Positions 26,651 through 36,536 of a stretch of 55,982 nucleotides of DNA are shown in pieces. A program made the translations under genes and the position numbers. Under the pieces are notes generated by a model. The model was not told where the DNA came from and searched no databases. It saw only the letters and a program-made list of their open reading frames with translations. Numbering within the stretch: the stretch's first letter is position 1; the number at the start of each line of letters is the position of its first letter. Source of the stretch: Arenibacter certesii DSM 19833 (GTDB lineage: Bacteria; Bacteroidota; Bacteroidia; Flavobacteriales; Flavobacteriaceae); assembly GCF_000429545.1 (NCBI RefSeq), contig NZ_AUCB01000035.1, positions 1 through 55,982 of the forward strand, in the 5' to 3' direction.

Positions 26651-28297
26651 ATGAAAAACGTTTACTTATCTGTTGGGTTATATATTTTTCAAATAGTAGC
26701 GCTTCATGCGCAAATATGGGTGGTAGATCCTTTGGAAGCGATATACCCTGATGAGAACAATATTGCGTCTTTCTCAAAGGAATGGTCTGCCGATTTTATA
26801 CCTGCAACTGAAATCGCTGCTCATGTCTTGGTTAAAGTTCCAAAAAACACCGCCTTTAGTTTATCGGCTCAAATTGAAGGTAAGCAAATATTAGGAGCTT
26901 TTTCAGAACTCATAGATGTTCCAGTAGAACAGAACACTGGTATAGATAGTCGTACCGAAAAATATAAAGGAGTAAAAAACCCGGATGTTATACGAGAAGC
27001 GCCATTTCGTATTTTTGAAGTAATCAAACCAATCGAAACGAGTTTATATGTAGGGAATGGAAATTACCAAGCCTTTCGCTTCAGCCTCCCCGAAGGTTGG
27101 AAACTACGAGATGAAGTTACCGTAAATTTTAAGTTAACTTTTAATGATGCTACCTATTCCGGACTGTTTAATGCAAAGATATATCCAATTGAAATTCCTT
27201 CTGCTTCGGAGAGCAATTTTTTTTACACAAACTGGTTTAGCTTATCCAAAATGGAGTATCACCATGGTTTGGAACGTTGGAGCTCGGATTGGTTTAAGAT
27301 GTTGGATAAATATGCAGCCTTGATGGCCCATGGTCGACAAAATGCAATTTTAATTCCAAATGAATTACTTTATATCGAAAACGGGATTCTAAAATTAGAA
27401 GAAGATAAATTATGGCAATTCCTCAAGATATTTAGGAAGCATGGATTTCAGTTTTTCGAAGCTCCCCATCTGATGAATCGTGGAGCAAATGATGACTGGG
27501 GAGATCCAGAGCTAAAAGTGGCATTAACCGGTAAGCGTTATTACACTGAAGGTGGAATAAAAGATATTGAACACATCATGATCCTTTTCCGTGATTTCGC
27601 TGAGAAATACAATTTGGTAGACAATTGGTTGCAGCATATTTCGGATGAGCCAACAGCGGTTAATGCTGAATGTTACAGGGATGTTTCTAAGCAGGTGAAA
27701 AGTATTTTTCCCCAGGTGAGAATTATGGAGGCGACCAATGATCGGGATAATTTGAAAGGTGCTATTGATATTTGGTGTCCGATTATTAATGACTTTCAAG
27801 ATAATGAAGCTTTCTTTAGGAGTAGGGAGGAGCAAGGAGAACAAATCCTTGTTTATACCTGCCTAATTCCAGGGGGTAAATGGCTAAACAGAACCTTGGA
27901 TATGGAGAAACTTCGTCAAGTTTATTTCGGATGGGGGGCAGCTCATTATAATACTGACGGTTATCTTCACTGGGGTTTGAATCAGTACCAAGCAGACCCT
28001 TATCAAATTAGTACTGTAAAACACCCCTCTCCTGCTGCCGGACCTAATAATTATTTACCTGCAGGTGATACCCATATAATTTACCCTGGAGATAACAGAC
28101 CCTTATCTTCGCTCCGTTTTGAGGCGCATAGGATTGGAATAGAAGACTATGAGTTATTAGAACAAATAAAAGGAAAAAATCTAGTGGCTTATAAGAATTT
28201 AATGCAAAAAATATTTCGTAGCTATACGGATTATAATGTAAATATTATGGTGTATAGGGAGGTAAAGAAGGAGCTATTGCAATTGTTGATGTATTGA
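26651..28297 (+). CDS. Second GH123/DUF4091-like glycosidase
   Basis: A 548-residue exported protein (signal ending near VALHAQ). It shares the GH123 layout: an N-terminal beta domain, a barrel with the acidic pair Asp332-Glu333 in QHISDEPTA, and the C-terminal LPAGDTHIIYPGDN plus RIGIEDYELLEQI block. It is clearly diverged from the gene 78 bases upstream, so the pair may attack different positions or modified forms of a beta-GalNAc residue. It is probably co-transcribed with the first GH123. There is no lipobox, so it is likely periplasmic or secreted. Confidence 0.8.
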   Translation: MKNVYLSVGLYIFQIVALHAQIWVVDPLEAIYPDENNIASFSKEWSADFIPATEIAAHVLVKVPKNTAFSLSAQIEGKQILGAFSELIDVPVEQNTGIDSRTEKYKGVKNPDVIREAPFRIFEVIKPIETSLYVGNGNYQAFRFSLPEGWKLRDEVTVNFKLTFNDATYSGLFNAKIYPIEIPSASESNFFYTNWFSLSKMEYHHGLERWSSDWFKMLDKYAALMAHGRQNAILIPNELLYIENGILKLEEDKLWQFLKIFRKHGFQFFEAPHLMNRGANDDWGDPELKVALTGKRYYTEGGIKDIEHIMILFRDFAEKYNLVDNWLQHISDEPTAVNAECYRDVSKQVKSIFPQVRIMEATNDRDNLKGAIDIWCPIINDFQDNEAFFRSREEQGEQILVYTCLIPGGKWLNRTLDMEKLRQVYFGWGAAHYNTDGYLHWGLNQYQADPYQISTVKHPSPAAGPNNYLPAGDTHIIYPGDNRPLSSLRFEAHRIGIEDYELLEQIKGKNLVAYKNLMQKIFRSYTDYNVNIMVYREVKKELLQLLMY

Positions 28298-28916
28298 ATT
28301 TGGATAAAGCCCTATTTGTTATATACCTCCTGGAAGTTTGAAGAAATTGGGAAAACAATTAATGTAGTTTTCCAATGAAACTCATTGATTGAACAATTGC
28401 GGTATTTCATTCTTAACGGAAGTAAATTTCCCTTTAAAGGATGAGATCATCTAATCTATTATTGATTTTCAGAAAGTGAAAATAGATGAATTAAAGAGAG
28501 CCTTAAATAGTGATGACATTTCTCTGCAAGTGTATAAACTGATAATTGAAGTTTTAACTAATGGGATTATAAATGGCGTTTGAGAAGGTGATTATTACTC
28601 CCAATATTATGCTGAATTGTTCCCTGATTTTAATTTTATATTACTGGATTAAAGAAGAATTTGTGATGGAAGGACCTGTTTAGTTTGTTCTTGCTGATAG
28701 TGGAATTAGAAGTAAATATATTGTTAAAACTTTAATTATTTATTAAAATAAATTTGATATATTAGTTAATAAAATTGACATATACTAAATATTTTGCAGT
28801 TTTAAGTGAAGAACGTTTGATGAAAATTTTGCTTGGTGGACTATTTACAAATTACTATCAGCACATAATCCTTTTTGGAATATGATATTAAAATTACTTA
28901 GTAAGAATAAGTTAAT
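28298..28916. other. Intergenic region between GH123 pair and ECF sigma gene
   Basis: About 620 AT-rich bases. The only structured content is a short decayed coding remnant at 28455-28652. No copy of the bipartite motif is present here, so the sigma gene itself is probably driven by a different promoter. Confidence 0.5.
28455..28652 (+). pseudogene. Short decayed coding remnant, unrecognised
   Basis: In one frame the sequence reads IIDFQKVKIDELKRALNS and then VYKLIIEVLTNGIINGV. It meets a TGA at 28581-28583 and goes on with EGDYYSQYYAELFPDFNF to a TAA at 28650-28652. The composition looks protein-like, but no family is recognised. Confidence 0.35.
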
Positions 28917-29519
28917 ATGGATAGATTAAACTTAGAGGAACAACGTTTCTTTGCTTTTAAGAGGGGTGATAGGCTGGCCTTTGAAAGTTACTTTGATACT
29001 TATTATGGAAGCATAATAGGGTTTTGTATTCAATTTTTAGGTGATCATGACAAAGCTCAAAGTGTAGCACAGGAGGCATTTATAAAACTATGGTTAAATA
29101 GGGGGAAGGTTAAGAAAATTAATGGTATAAAATCTTTTTTATACACAGCTGCTAAAACCCAATGCTTGGATGTTTTAAGGCACCAAACGGTAACTGCAAA
29201 ATATCGGAATCTGAAACTGCACGAAAAAGAAAATAATTTGAATGCTGAAATATTAAAGGCTATGAATTTTGATGATGTTTCTTTTCAGGAATTAGAAGCT
29301 CTAGTTGATAAAACGATTTCAAAATTGCCGCCACAATGTAGGACTGTATTTCTTCTGAGTCGCTATGAGTCCAAGAAGAACAAGGAAATAGCGAATGAAT
29401 TAAATATATCGATTAAAGCTGTAGAAGGTAATATAACGCGAGCCCTAAAAATTTTCAGAATAGAACTTTCTAACTACCTCATATTTATACTTTTTAGCAT
29501 AAGCAGTTTTTTATTGTAA
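28917..29519 (+). CDS. ECF-subfamily RNA polymerase sigma factor
   Basis: A 200-residue sigma-70 family protein of the FecI-like ECF group. Region 2 spans about residues 10-85 (AFESYFDTYYGSIIGF, DHDKAQSVAQEAFIKLW). Region 4 spans about 125-180 (LPPQCRTVFLLSRYE, KNKEIANELNISIKAVEGNI). The FecR-type anti-sigma and an STN-bearing SusC follow, so it should direct transcription when the receptor binds its ligand. The most likely targets are the motif copies at 24541 and 29812. A hydrophobic C-terminal tail (LIFILFSISSFLL) is seen, as in some Bacteroidota members. Confidence 0.93.
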   Translation: MDRLNLEEQRFFAFKRGDRLAFESYFDTYYGSIIGFCIQFLGDHDKAQSVAQEAFIKLWLNRGKVKKINGIKSFLYTAAKTQCLDVLRHQTVTAKYRNLKLHEKENNLNAEILKAMNFDDVSFQELEALVDKTISKLPPQCRTVFLLSRYESKKNKEIANELNISIKAVEGNITRALKIFRIELSNYLIFILFSISSFLL

Positions 29520-29861
29520 TATTTAAGTATTGCGATCTATCTACATTATATTAAAGTAATTTGAATACCCTTCATTTTTAAATTTTGAAAATGATATCCA
29601 TTTACAAGATTTTGGCATTCTAAAAGGTACTTCAGTCAATTTTAACCAAACACCTACCCACCTCTATTATTTAGGAGTTTACTATATATCTTATAAAATA
29701 CTGAAAAAGAAAAATAACCATAATTTGCAATTCTAATTTTATACCAACTTCTCAATTATTTCAATAAAAACAAACTACTCCTCACAGAATATTAAATAAA
29801 TTAATAATATCATATAGGGTATATTTAAACTAATACGTACCTAAAATGCAAACATAAATAT
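29520..29861. other. 342-base gap between sigma factor and anti-sigma genes
   Basis: AT-rich and gene-free. Its 3' end holds copy B of the bipartite motif (29812-29845), which suggests that fecR-susC-susD form their own transcription unit. Nothing else was recognised. Confidence 0.6.
29812..29845 (+). promoter_or_regulatory. Bipartite motif, copy B: candidate ECF sigma promoter
   Basis: ATATAGGGTA, 13 bases, ACGTACCTAAA, ending 16 bases before the fecR start codon. Both arms and the spacing match copy A (24541-24574) exactly. If the second arm is the -10 element, the transcript would have a very short leader. Confidence 0.65.
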
Positions 29862-31016
29862 ATGGATCAGGCAGCTATAGAAAAATATTTATCAGGAGAG
29901 GCTACGGAAGATGAAGTTGAAGCATTATTTGAGTGGATAAATGCTGATCCAATAAATGAGAGAAGGTATATAGACTTCAAAAAGGTTTGGGCAATTACTT
30001 CAGAATCAAATCAGAATAAAGCGCAAGCATGGCAATTAATCCAAAAGTCTATTGATAAACATAAAAAAAGAGCGAAGATTAAACTATTAAAGTACGCTGC
30101 GATATTTATTGGAATTTTGTGCGGTACCTATTTTTATGTGATCCACAACACCATTGAAAATAGTCCTATACAACATTCTCAGGACTCAATTACACTAGAT
30201 ATTGGAAATGGACAATTGGAAATGATCGACGGTTCTGGTGATAAGGCTATAGTAGATAATAATGGACAGGTTATTGGTATGCAGAAAGGTGACACGTTAA
30301 ATTATGCTGTTAAAACAAACATAAATCACACAATATCCGATGTGAACTCCAAGGTGGAGGACTTAGTCTATAATGAAATAAACGTGCCCTATGGTAAAAA
30401 AATCCAAGTTTTACTTTCAGACAGTACCCTAGTTTATTTAAACGCTGGAAGTTCTTTAAGGTTTCCAGTTCATTTTATTTCCGGTTTAGAAAGAAAAGTA
30501 TTTTTAACTGGAGAGGCATTTTTTGAAGTAGCTAAAGATAAAGATCCATTTATTGTAAATGCCAATAATGCCAATATTAGGGCATTAGGTACTGCATTTA
30601 ACGTGAGTGCCTATTCTGAAGAAATTGATGTTGAAACAGTTTTGGTAGAGGGGTCGGTGGGTATTTACCCAAATAAAGAGCAATTTTCAAAGGAACATTC
30701 CACTGTTTTAGTGCCAAATCAGATGGCAGTATGGAACAAGGAGAAAAAGGACGTTATTGTAAAAACAGTTGATGTAGAAATGTATACCGCCTGGGTGTCA
30801 GGAAAGATGGTTTTTCGAAATACTCCCTTTAAAGTAATTCGCAAAAAATTGGAAAGGCACTACAATATCCAAATTATTAATCATAACCGAGTACTTGATA
30901 AAAAAACCTATAATGCTGTCTTTGATATTGAGACGATAAGGGAGGTTATGCAAACTTTGGATGAAAGCTTTAGTATTAAATACACAATCGAGAACAATAA
31001 ATTAATTATTGAATAA
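29862..31016 (+). CDS. FecR-type anti-sigma factor
   Basis: A 384-residue membrane regulator. The N-terminal cytoplasmic part (LSGEATEDEVEALFEWI) binds sigma. It is followed by one membrane segment (LLKYAAIFIGILCGTYFY, about 75-92), a periplasmic FecR domain (INVPYGKKIQVLLSDST to LVEGSVGIY, about 170-270) and a C-terminal DUF4974/STN-like domain (FKVIRKKLERHYNIQI). It would receive the signal from the STN domain of the next gene's receptor and release the sigma factor encoded upstream. The domain order and length are normal for Bacteroidota FecR proteins. Confidence 0.93.
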   Translation: MDQAAIEKYLSGEATEDEVEALFEWINADPINERRYIDFKKVWAITSESNQNKAQAWQLIQKSIDKHKKRAKIKLLKYAAIFIGILCGTYFYVIHNTIENSPIQHSQDSITLDIGNGQLEMIDGSGDKAIVDNNGQVIGMQKGDTLNYAVKTNINHTISDVNSKVEDLVYNEINVPYGKKIQVLLSDSTLVYLNAGSSLRFPVHFISGLERKVFLTGEAFFEVAKDKDPFIVNANNANIRALGTAFNVSAYSEEIDVETVLVEGSVGIYPNKEQFSKEHSTVLVPNQMAVWNKEKKDVIVKTVDVEMYTAWVSGKMVFRNTPFKVIRKKLERHYNIQIINHNRVLDKKTYNAVFDIETIREVMQTLDESFSIKYTIENNKLIIE

Positions 31017-31169
31017 CCTTAAAACCAATGAAATGAAGAACTGAAAAGAAAATGAGTATCGACCATGAAACTATTTGATCATTAAAAAACCAGGAAACGC
31101 TTGCAACATTCCCTGGAAAATTAAATAGCTAAAAACCTAAATTTTTAACCAAAAAAATCAAACGAAGGT

Positions 31170-34100
31170 ATGAAAAAACTACTAAAACAGGAGTGTCATC
31201 CTATCGGCATTCCTAAATTCAACTTAAAGGTGAAATTAACTACATTTTTATTTTTGCTTGTATTGATGCAGGGTCAAGCAAATTCGTATTCGCAAAATAC
31301 CAAAATATCCCTGAGTCTAAATGATGTTACTATTCAAAGTGTTTTGGATGAAATTGAATCTAAAACAGAATTTAAATTTTTCGTAGATACGGATATTATT
31401 GATCTATCGAAAAAAGTTTCTGTAACTGAAAAGGAAAAGCGAATTTCTAACGTTTTGGAAAAATTATTTAAAGATACCAATATTGTTTTTAAGGTCGTTG
31501 GGAAACAAATTGTTTTAAAGCCAGATCCTTCAAAAAGAAATACTCCTCAAATACCTAATAATTCCAAAACCGAAATAGAATTGCCACAGAAAACTATTTC
31601 TGGTACGGTAACGGATGAAGAAAATATTCCATTATCTGGGGCTTCGATTGTCATTAAGGGTAGTACGACTGGTGTAGCTGCCGATTTTGATGGGAATTTT
31701 AATATTCAGGCATCAATGGGTGATATCCTTGTGGTATCTTATATTGGTTATAACTTAAAAGAGATAACAGTAACGGATCAAACTGAATTTACCGTGGTTC
31801 TTACAGCTTCTAACGAATTAGAAGAAGTCGTCGTGGTAGGTTATGGAACTACTAAAAGAGTAAACCTTTCAGGTGCAGTAGGTGGAGTAGATTCAAAAAT
31901 TCTTGAAAACCGGCCAGTTTCAAATGTTGCAGCTGCTTTGCAAGGAAGTATTGGCAACTTAAATATATCGCCAGGAAGTGGTAGAGCAACCGATGCCCCT
32001 TCAATAAATGTTAGAGGATTTGGCACATTGAGTGGAGGAGGGAATCCTTTAATTTTGGTGGATAATGTTGCCATAAGTGAACAAGAGGTTTCTTGGTTAA
32101 ACCCTAATGATATTGAGAGTGTAACGGTGCTAAAGGATGCTGCATCCTCTGCAATTTATGGCGCACGTGCAGCTTTCGGTGTTATTCTTATTACCACAAA
32201 ATCAGCAAAATCTGGTACAATAAAGAAACCTACAATATCTGTTAACGCTTTTAATACTGTAAGATCTATAAGACGATTGCCAAAGCTTGAAACCGATCCT
32301 TTTGTTGTTATGAGCTATAAGAACATTATGGCAAGGCCATGGTATAATTTATACAATACTGATGAATTAAACTACGCTCAATTGCGTTCAGACGACCCAA
32401 GCGTTCCCGCTGTTATTTTAAATCCACAAGATCCTGAATATTGGTCATATTATGGAACTACCGATTGGATGTCAGAAGCTTATAAAAAGGCTTCCTTCAG
32501 CCAAACGGCTAATATCTCCATCTCTGGTTCGAGCGATAATGTGCGCTATTATTTATCAGGACAATTTTTTAATCAAGAAGGCGCATTTAGGTATGGTGCT
32601 GATGTATTGACTAGAAGTAACTTTCGAGCAAAATTAGATATAGACCTCACATCTTGGTTAGAAGTCAACTCTAACATCTCTTATCTTAATAGTAGGTACG
32701 AGCAACCTGTAGATGGTACTTGGGATTATTTCCATGGTATAAATAGAATTCCCACTTTATCCGTAATTAAAAACCCCGATGATTCTTGGACTTATGATGG
32801 GGCATGGGCGTTTGGAAGATTAATGGAGGGTGGTCGTAGTAAGGAGGTGCGAAATTTTTTACAATTGACAACTGGTTTAAAAGCAAAATTATTGAAGGAT
32901 GAATTAACCTTTAATGTTGATTTTTCCACTAAATCCGGAAATAATTACACAAAAGGATATAGAGTACCTGTAGAGTACAAAGAAGGTCCAAACATTACAA
33001 AAGAACTTAACAATGGGAATTCCTCTGTAAATGAATATGATTCTAGGGATAATTATTTTGTATTTAATGCTTACACAAATTATAATAAAACCTTTGATGA
33101 ACATGATTTACGAGCTATGGTAGGAGTTTCAAGAGAATTTAATCGATTTGGCAGTAATTCTATGAATAGATCTGGGCTTTTAAACAACAACATACCAAGC
33201 ATTGGTCTTGCAACTGATGATCCCACAGTAGGGACGAGCACTAGAGAATGGGCTATAAACAGTTTATTCTACCGATTAAACTATACCTTAAAATCTAAAT
33301 ATATTCTTGAATTTAATGCAAGAGAAGACTTCTCTTCCCGATTTGCAGTAGGAAATAGGAGGGCATTTACACCTTCAGCTTCTGGAGCTTGGATAGTTTC
33401 AAACGAATCCTTCTTCCAGGATGCCTTACCTTGGATAGACCACTTTAAATTACGAGGGTCTTACGGGACATTGGGCAACCAGAATGTGGGGGAATACTCT
33501 TATATTCCAAGTATGGGAAGCGGCAAGACAGGTCCCATACTAGATGGAACTCAACCAGTCTACGTTAGTGCTCCAGGCTTGGTTGACGCTAATATTACAT
33601 GGGAGGAGGTTACAACTGCTAATTACGGCATCGATGTATATTTTCTAAAATCCAATTTGAACGCATCTTTTGATTTTTATAAGCGGGAAACTATTGGGAT
33701 GCTAACAAAAGGACAGTCCTTACCAGCCGTCTTAGGGGCTGGGGTACCGTTGCAAAATGCAGCCGATTTGGAAACAAAAGGCTTCGAATTTGGTTTAAAT
33801 TATAAAGATTTCGTAAGCATTTCTGGAAAGCCATTTAATTATTCCGCTAAATTCATTTTATCAGACAACAAAACCTTCATAACGAAATTTGAAAATCCTA
33901 CTGGAACATTGGACGATTATTATGTGGGAAAGGAATTAGGGGAAATATGGGGCCTAACAAATGCTCCGTCTTTTTTCCAGTCACAAGATGAAATAGATAA
34001 TCATGCAGATCAAACGCCAGTTACTAGTTATCCTGGAACAAGGCCGATTGAGCCTGGAGATTTAAAGTTTGAGGATCTCAATGGCGATGGTATTGTAAAC

Positions 34101-34646
34101 TGGGGAGATTGGACATTGGACGATCACGGAGATTACAAGGTAATTGGCAATAGTAGTAATCGATATTCCTATAGTTTGGATTTATCAGGTGATTGGAAGG
34201 GGTTTGATTTTAGAATGTATATGCAAGGTATAGGTAAAAAAGACTTTTATCCTGGACCAGGACAACATTATTTTTGGGGTGTTTATGCGCAACCATGGTC
34301 GAATATTTATGCTGCCCATTTAGATAATTGGACGCCGGAAAATCGAGATGCTTATTTTCCTCGTTTAAAATCTTATACGGCCGAATCAGGGAGGGACCTA
34401 GGGATCAATCAAACTAAGTATATGCAAAATGCAGCCTATCTTAGAATGAAAAATATTACAGTTGGGTATTCCTTACCGAATGATGTGACAAATAAATTTG
34501 GTATTGAAAGACTTAGGTTCTACCTGAGTGGGGAGGATCTTTTTGAATTCACAAAATTGGTAAAAAGGCTAGATCCTGAAGCTTTAGACGGAAGGTCATA
34601 TCCCTTCCAACGGACATATTCTATGGGTATAAATATTATGTTTTAA
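31170..34646 (+). CDS. SusC-like TonB-dependent receptor with STN signalling domain
   Basis: A 1158-residue outer-membrane receptor and transducer. After the signal (FLFLLVLMQGQANSYSQ) comes an STN domain (about 48-115, ISLSLNDVTIQSVLDEIE), which contacts FecR. Next are a carboxypeptidase-regulatory-like domain (ISGTVTDEENIPLSGASI, about 143-215), a plug (VLKDAASSAIYGARAAFG) and a beta barrel ending RTYSMGINIMF. The STN domain and the upstream sigma/FecR genes mean transport also triggers transcription. It pairs with the SusD 17 bases downstream. The ligand is unknown; from the cluster it should be a GalNAc/glucose- and phosphodiester-containing glycoconjugate. Confidence 0.94.
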   Translation: MKKLLKQECHPIGIPKFNLKVKLTTFLFLLVLMQGQANSYSQNTKISLSLNDVTIQSVLDEIESKTEFKFFVDTDIIDLSKKVSVTEKEKRISNVLEKLFKDTNIVFKVVGKQIVLKPDPSKRNTPQIPNNSKTEIELPQKTISGTVTDEENIPLSGASIVIKGSTTGVAADFDGNFNIQASMGDILVVSYIGYNLKEITVTDQTEFTVVLTASNELEEVVVVGYGTTKRVNLSGAVGGVDSKILENRPVSNVAAALQGSIGNLNISPGSGRATDAPSINVRGFGTLSGGGNPLILVDNVAISEQEVSWLNPNDIESVTVLKDAASSAIYGARAAFGVILITTKSAKSGTIKKPTISVNAFNTVRSIRRLPKLETDPFVVMSYKNIMARPWYNLYNTDELNYAQLRSDDPSVPAVILNPQDPEYWSYYGTTDWMSEAYKKASFSQTANISISGSSDNVRYYLSGQFFNQEGAFRYGADVLTRSNFRAKLDIDLTSWLEVNSNISYLNSRYEQPVDGTWDYFHGINRIPTLSVIKNPDDSWTYDGAWAFGRLMEGGRSKEVRNFLQLTTGLKAKLLKDELTFNVDFSTKSGNNYTKGYRVPVEYKEGPNITKELNNGNSSVNEYDSRDNYFVFNAYTNYNKTFDEHDLRAMVGVSREFNRFGSNSMNRSGLLNNNIPSIGLATDDPTVGTSTREWAINSLFYRLNYTLKSKYILEFNAREDFSSRFAVGNRRAFTPSASGAWIVSNESFFQDALPWIDHFKLRGSYGTLGNQNVGEYSYIPSMGSGKTGPILDGTQPVYVSAPGLVDANITWEEVTTANYGIDVYFLKSNLNASFDFYKRETIGMLTKGQSLPAVLGAGVPLQNAADLETKGFEFGLNYKDFVSISGKPFNYSAKFILSDNKTFITKFENPTGTLDDYYVGKELGEIWGLTNAPSFFQSQDEIDNHADQTPVTSYPGTRPIEPGDLKFEDLNGDGIVNWGDWTLDDHGDYKVIGNSSNRYSYSLDLSGDWKGFDFRMYMQGIGKKDFYPGPGQHYFWGVYAQPWSNIYAAHLDNWTPENRDAYFPRLKSYTAESGRDLGINQTKYMQNAAYLRMKNITVGYSLPNDVTNKFGIERLRFYLSGEDLFEFTKLVKRLDPEALDGRSYPFQRTYSMGINIMF

Positions 34647-34663
34647 TTGTTAAATACACAAAA

Positions 34664-36430
34664 ATGAAATCAATTATAAAGAATTTTTGTTTTACATTAT
34701 CAGCCATTTTTTTAACGCTTGGTTGTGATGATGATTTTTTAGATAGAACACCTATCGACTCTGTCACTGAACTAGACTTTTTTAAATCTGTTCAAGATTT
34801 GGAAGCATATACCAATGGACTATATGGATATTTGAGTGCAAGTTACAACGACTTGAATTCTGATAACATTTCCCATTACAATTCAGGTAGCGATATTGAA
34901 AGGTTGCTTAGGGGAGATATAAATGAAGATAATATAGGTGGATGGAATTGGGGAGCAATAAGAAATGTTAATTTTTTAATGCATCGTTACAAGAATGTTG
35001 AAGGTAATCCAGAAGATATAAAACATTATGTTGGTATTGCACGATTTTTTAGAGCTATACTTTATTATAATATGGTTAAAACTTATGGAGATGTGCCTTG
35101 GTATTCACGGGATTTACAGACCAATGACGAAGTACTTCTTTCAAAGCCCAAAGATCCCAGATCTGTGGTAGTAGACTCCATTATGGCCGATTTGGAATTC
35201 GCAGCGGCCAATATTAAGGATTCTCCAAGCAAAACAAGAATTACAAAATGGTCTGCACTATCTATTTTGGCAAGAACTGCTTTGCACGAGGGGACATTTC
35301 GAAAATATCATGTAGATTTAGGACTCAATGATGGGGATAAATTTTTGAAAAGGGCTGCCAGTGCTTCTTCAGCGATTATCGAAAGCGGAAATTTCTCTAT
35401 ACATTCCACTGGGGATATTTATAATGATTATCAAAATCTTTTCTCAAATCTAGACTTATCTTCAAATGAGGAAATAATTTTATACGCGGACTATGATAAA
35501 GTGTTAAAACGTTTTCATAATTCCCAAACGGTAATGGATTATGAATATGCGTTAAGCCGATCTTTGGTAGACACTTATTTAAAAACTGATGGATTACCAT
35601 TTACAAGTGAACCAGGAAATGAAACAAAAACTTTTGACGAAGTTTTTGAAGGAAGAGATCCGCGATTAGCACAAACATGTTTGACGCCCGGATTCGTTAA
35701 ACCTGGTAATGAAAAACCATATAGGATAAAGCTTAGTTTAGGAGGATATGTACAGACCAAGTTTTTCCCAACCAACGAAGATGGAATTACTTGGAATGGC
35801 TCATATAACGATCTTCCAATTATCCGATATGCTGAAATTCTACTTATCAATGCCGAAGCATTGGCCGAATTGGGTACAATTTCTCAAGATGACTTGGATA
35901 AAACTATTAATCACTTACGTGCTAGGGTTAATATGCCCGACTTGAATTTGGCTGTTGCTAATAACACCATCGATCCTGTATTGGCTAATAGATATCACAA
36001 TGTCAATAATAATGGTGTGTTGTTAGAGATCCGTAGGGAAAGGAGAGTTGAATTAGCTACTGAAGGTTTTCGTTTTGAGGATTTAATGCGATGGAGATTG
36101 GGCAAAATTCTTGAAGATTCACAGCAAGGAATCTATATTCCTGCATTAGGAGCATATGATGTTACTGGAGACGGAATTGAAGATGTAGCAGTTCTAAATT
36201 CCCCCGACGAAACGGATCCAATAGATAATCTTCCTAATTCAGCGGAATTATCGAAGTTTTATATTTCCGATAATGCATTTTATTTGGAAAATGGAAATTC
36301 TGGAAGAATAATGTTTAATACTGATAGAGATAATCCTAAGATTTTTGAGGAACCTAAATATTATTATAGGCCGATTCCGAGAAAGGAGATTCTTTTAAAT
36401 CCAAATTTGACCCAACCATTAGGTTGGTAG
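34664..36430 (+). CDS. SusD/RagB family surface lipoprotein
   Basis: A 588-residue lipoprotein (lipobox TLGC, Cys21) of the main SusD/RagB family. N-terminal SusD_RagB features are FLDRTPIDSVTELDFFKS and FFRAILYYNMVKTYGDVPW. The C-terminal block has LLEIRRERRVELATEGFRF and the terminal YYRPIPRKEILLNPNL, both typical. It acts with the STN-SusC as the surface binding partner. It is a different SusD branch from the one at 13438, so the two transporters probably take up different ligands. Confidence 0.94.
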   Translation: MKSIIKNFCFTLSAIFLTLGCDDDFLDRTPIDSVTELDFFKSVQDLEAYTNGLYGYLSASYNDLNSDNISHYNSGSDIERLLRGDINEDNIGGWNWGAIRNVNFLMHRYKNVEGNPEDIKHYVGIARFFRAILYYNMVKTYGDVPWYSRDLQTNDEVLLSKPKDPRSVVVDSIMADLEFAAANIKDSPSKTRITKWSALSILARTALHEGTFRKYHVDLGLNDGDKFLKRAASASSAIIESGNFSIHSTGDIYNDYQNLFSNLDLSSNEEIILYADYDKVLKRFHNSQTVMDYEYALSRSLVDTYLKTDGLPFTSEPGNETKTFDEVFEGRDPRLAQTCLTPGFVKPGNEKPYRIKLSLGGYVQTKFFPTNEDGITWNGSYNDLPIIRYAEILLINAEALAELGTISQDDLDKTINHLRARVNMPDLNLAVANNTIDPVLANRYHNVNNNGVLLEIRRERRVELATEGFRFEDLMRWRLGKILEDSQQGIYIPALGAYDVTGDGIEDVAVLNSPDETDPIDNLPNSAELSKFYISDNAFYLENGNSGRIMFNTDRDNPKIFEEPKYYYRPIPRKEILLNPNLTQPLGW

Positions 36431-36536
36431 TTAGTTGTAATCTTGTTTTATTAGATTAAAAAGTCCAATACAATTATTTCATTGAATCTGATCCTTTCTA
36501 TAATAACGGCTTATAATTTTAATTTACCTTAATATT

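Noticed and set aside
27524..27844. 106-codon reverse frame inside the second GH123 gene
   Set aside because: Antisense shadow of a well supported gene.
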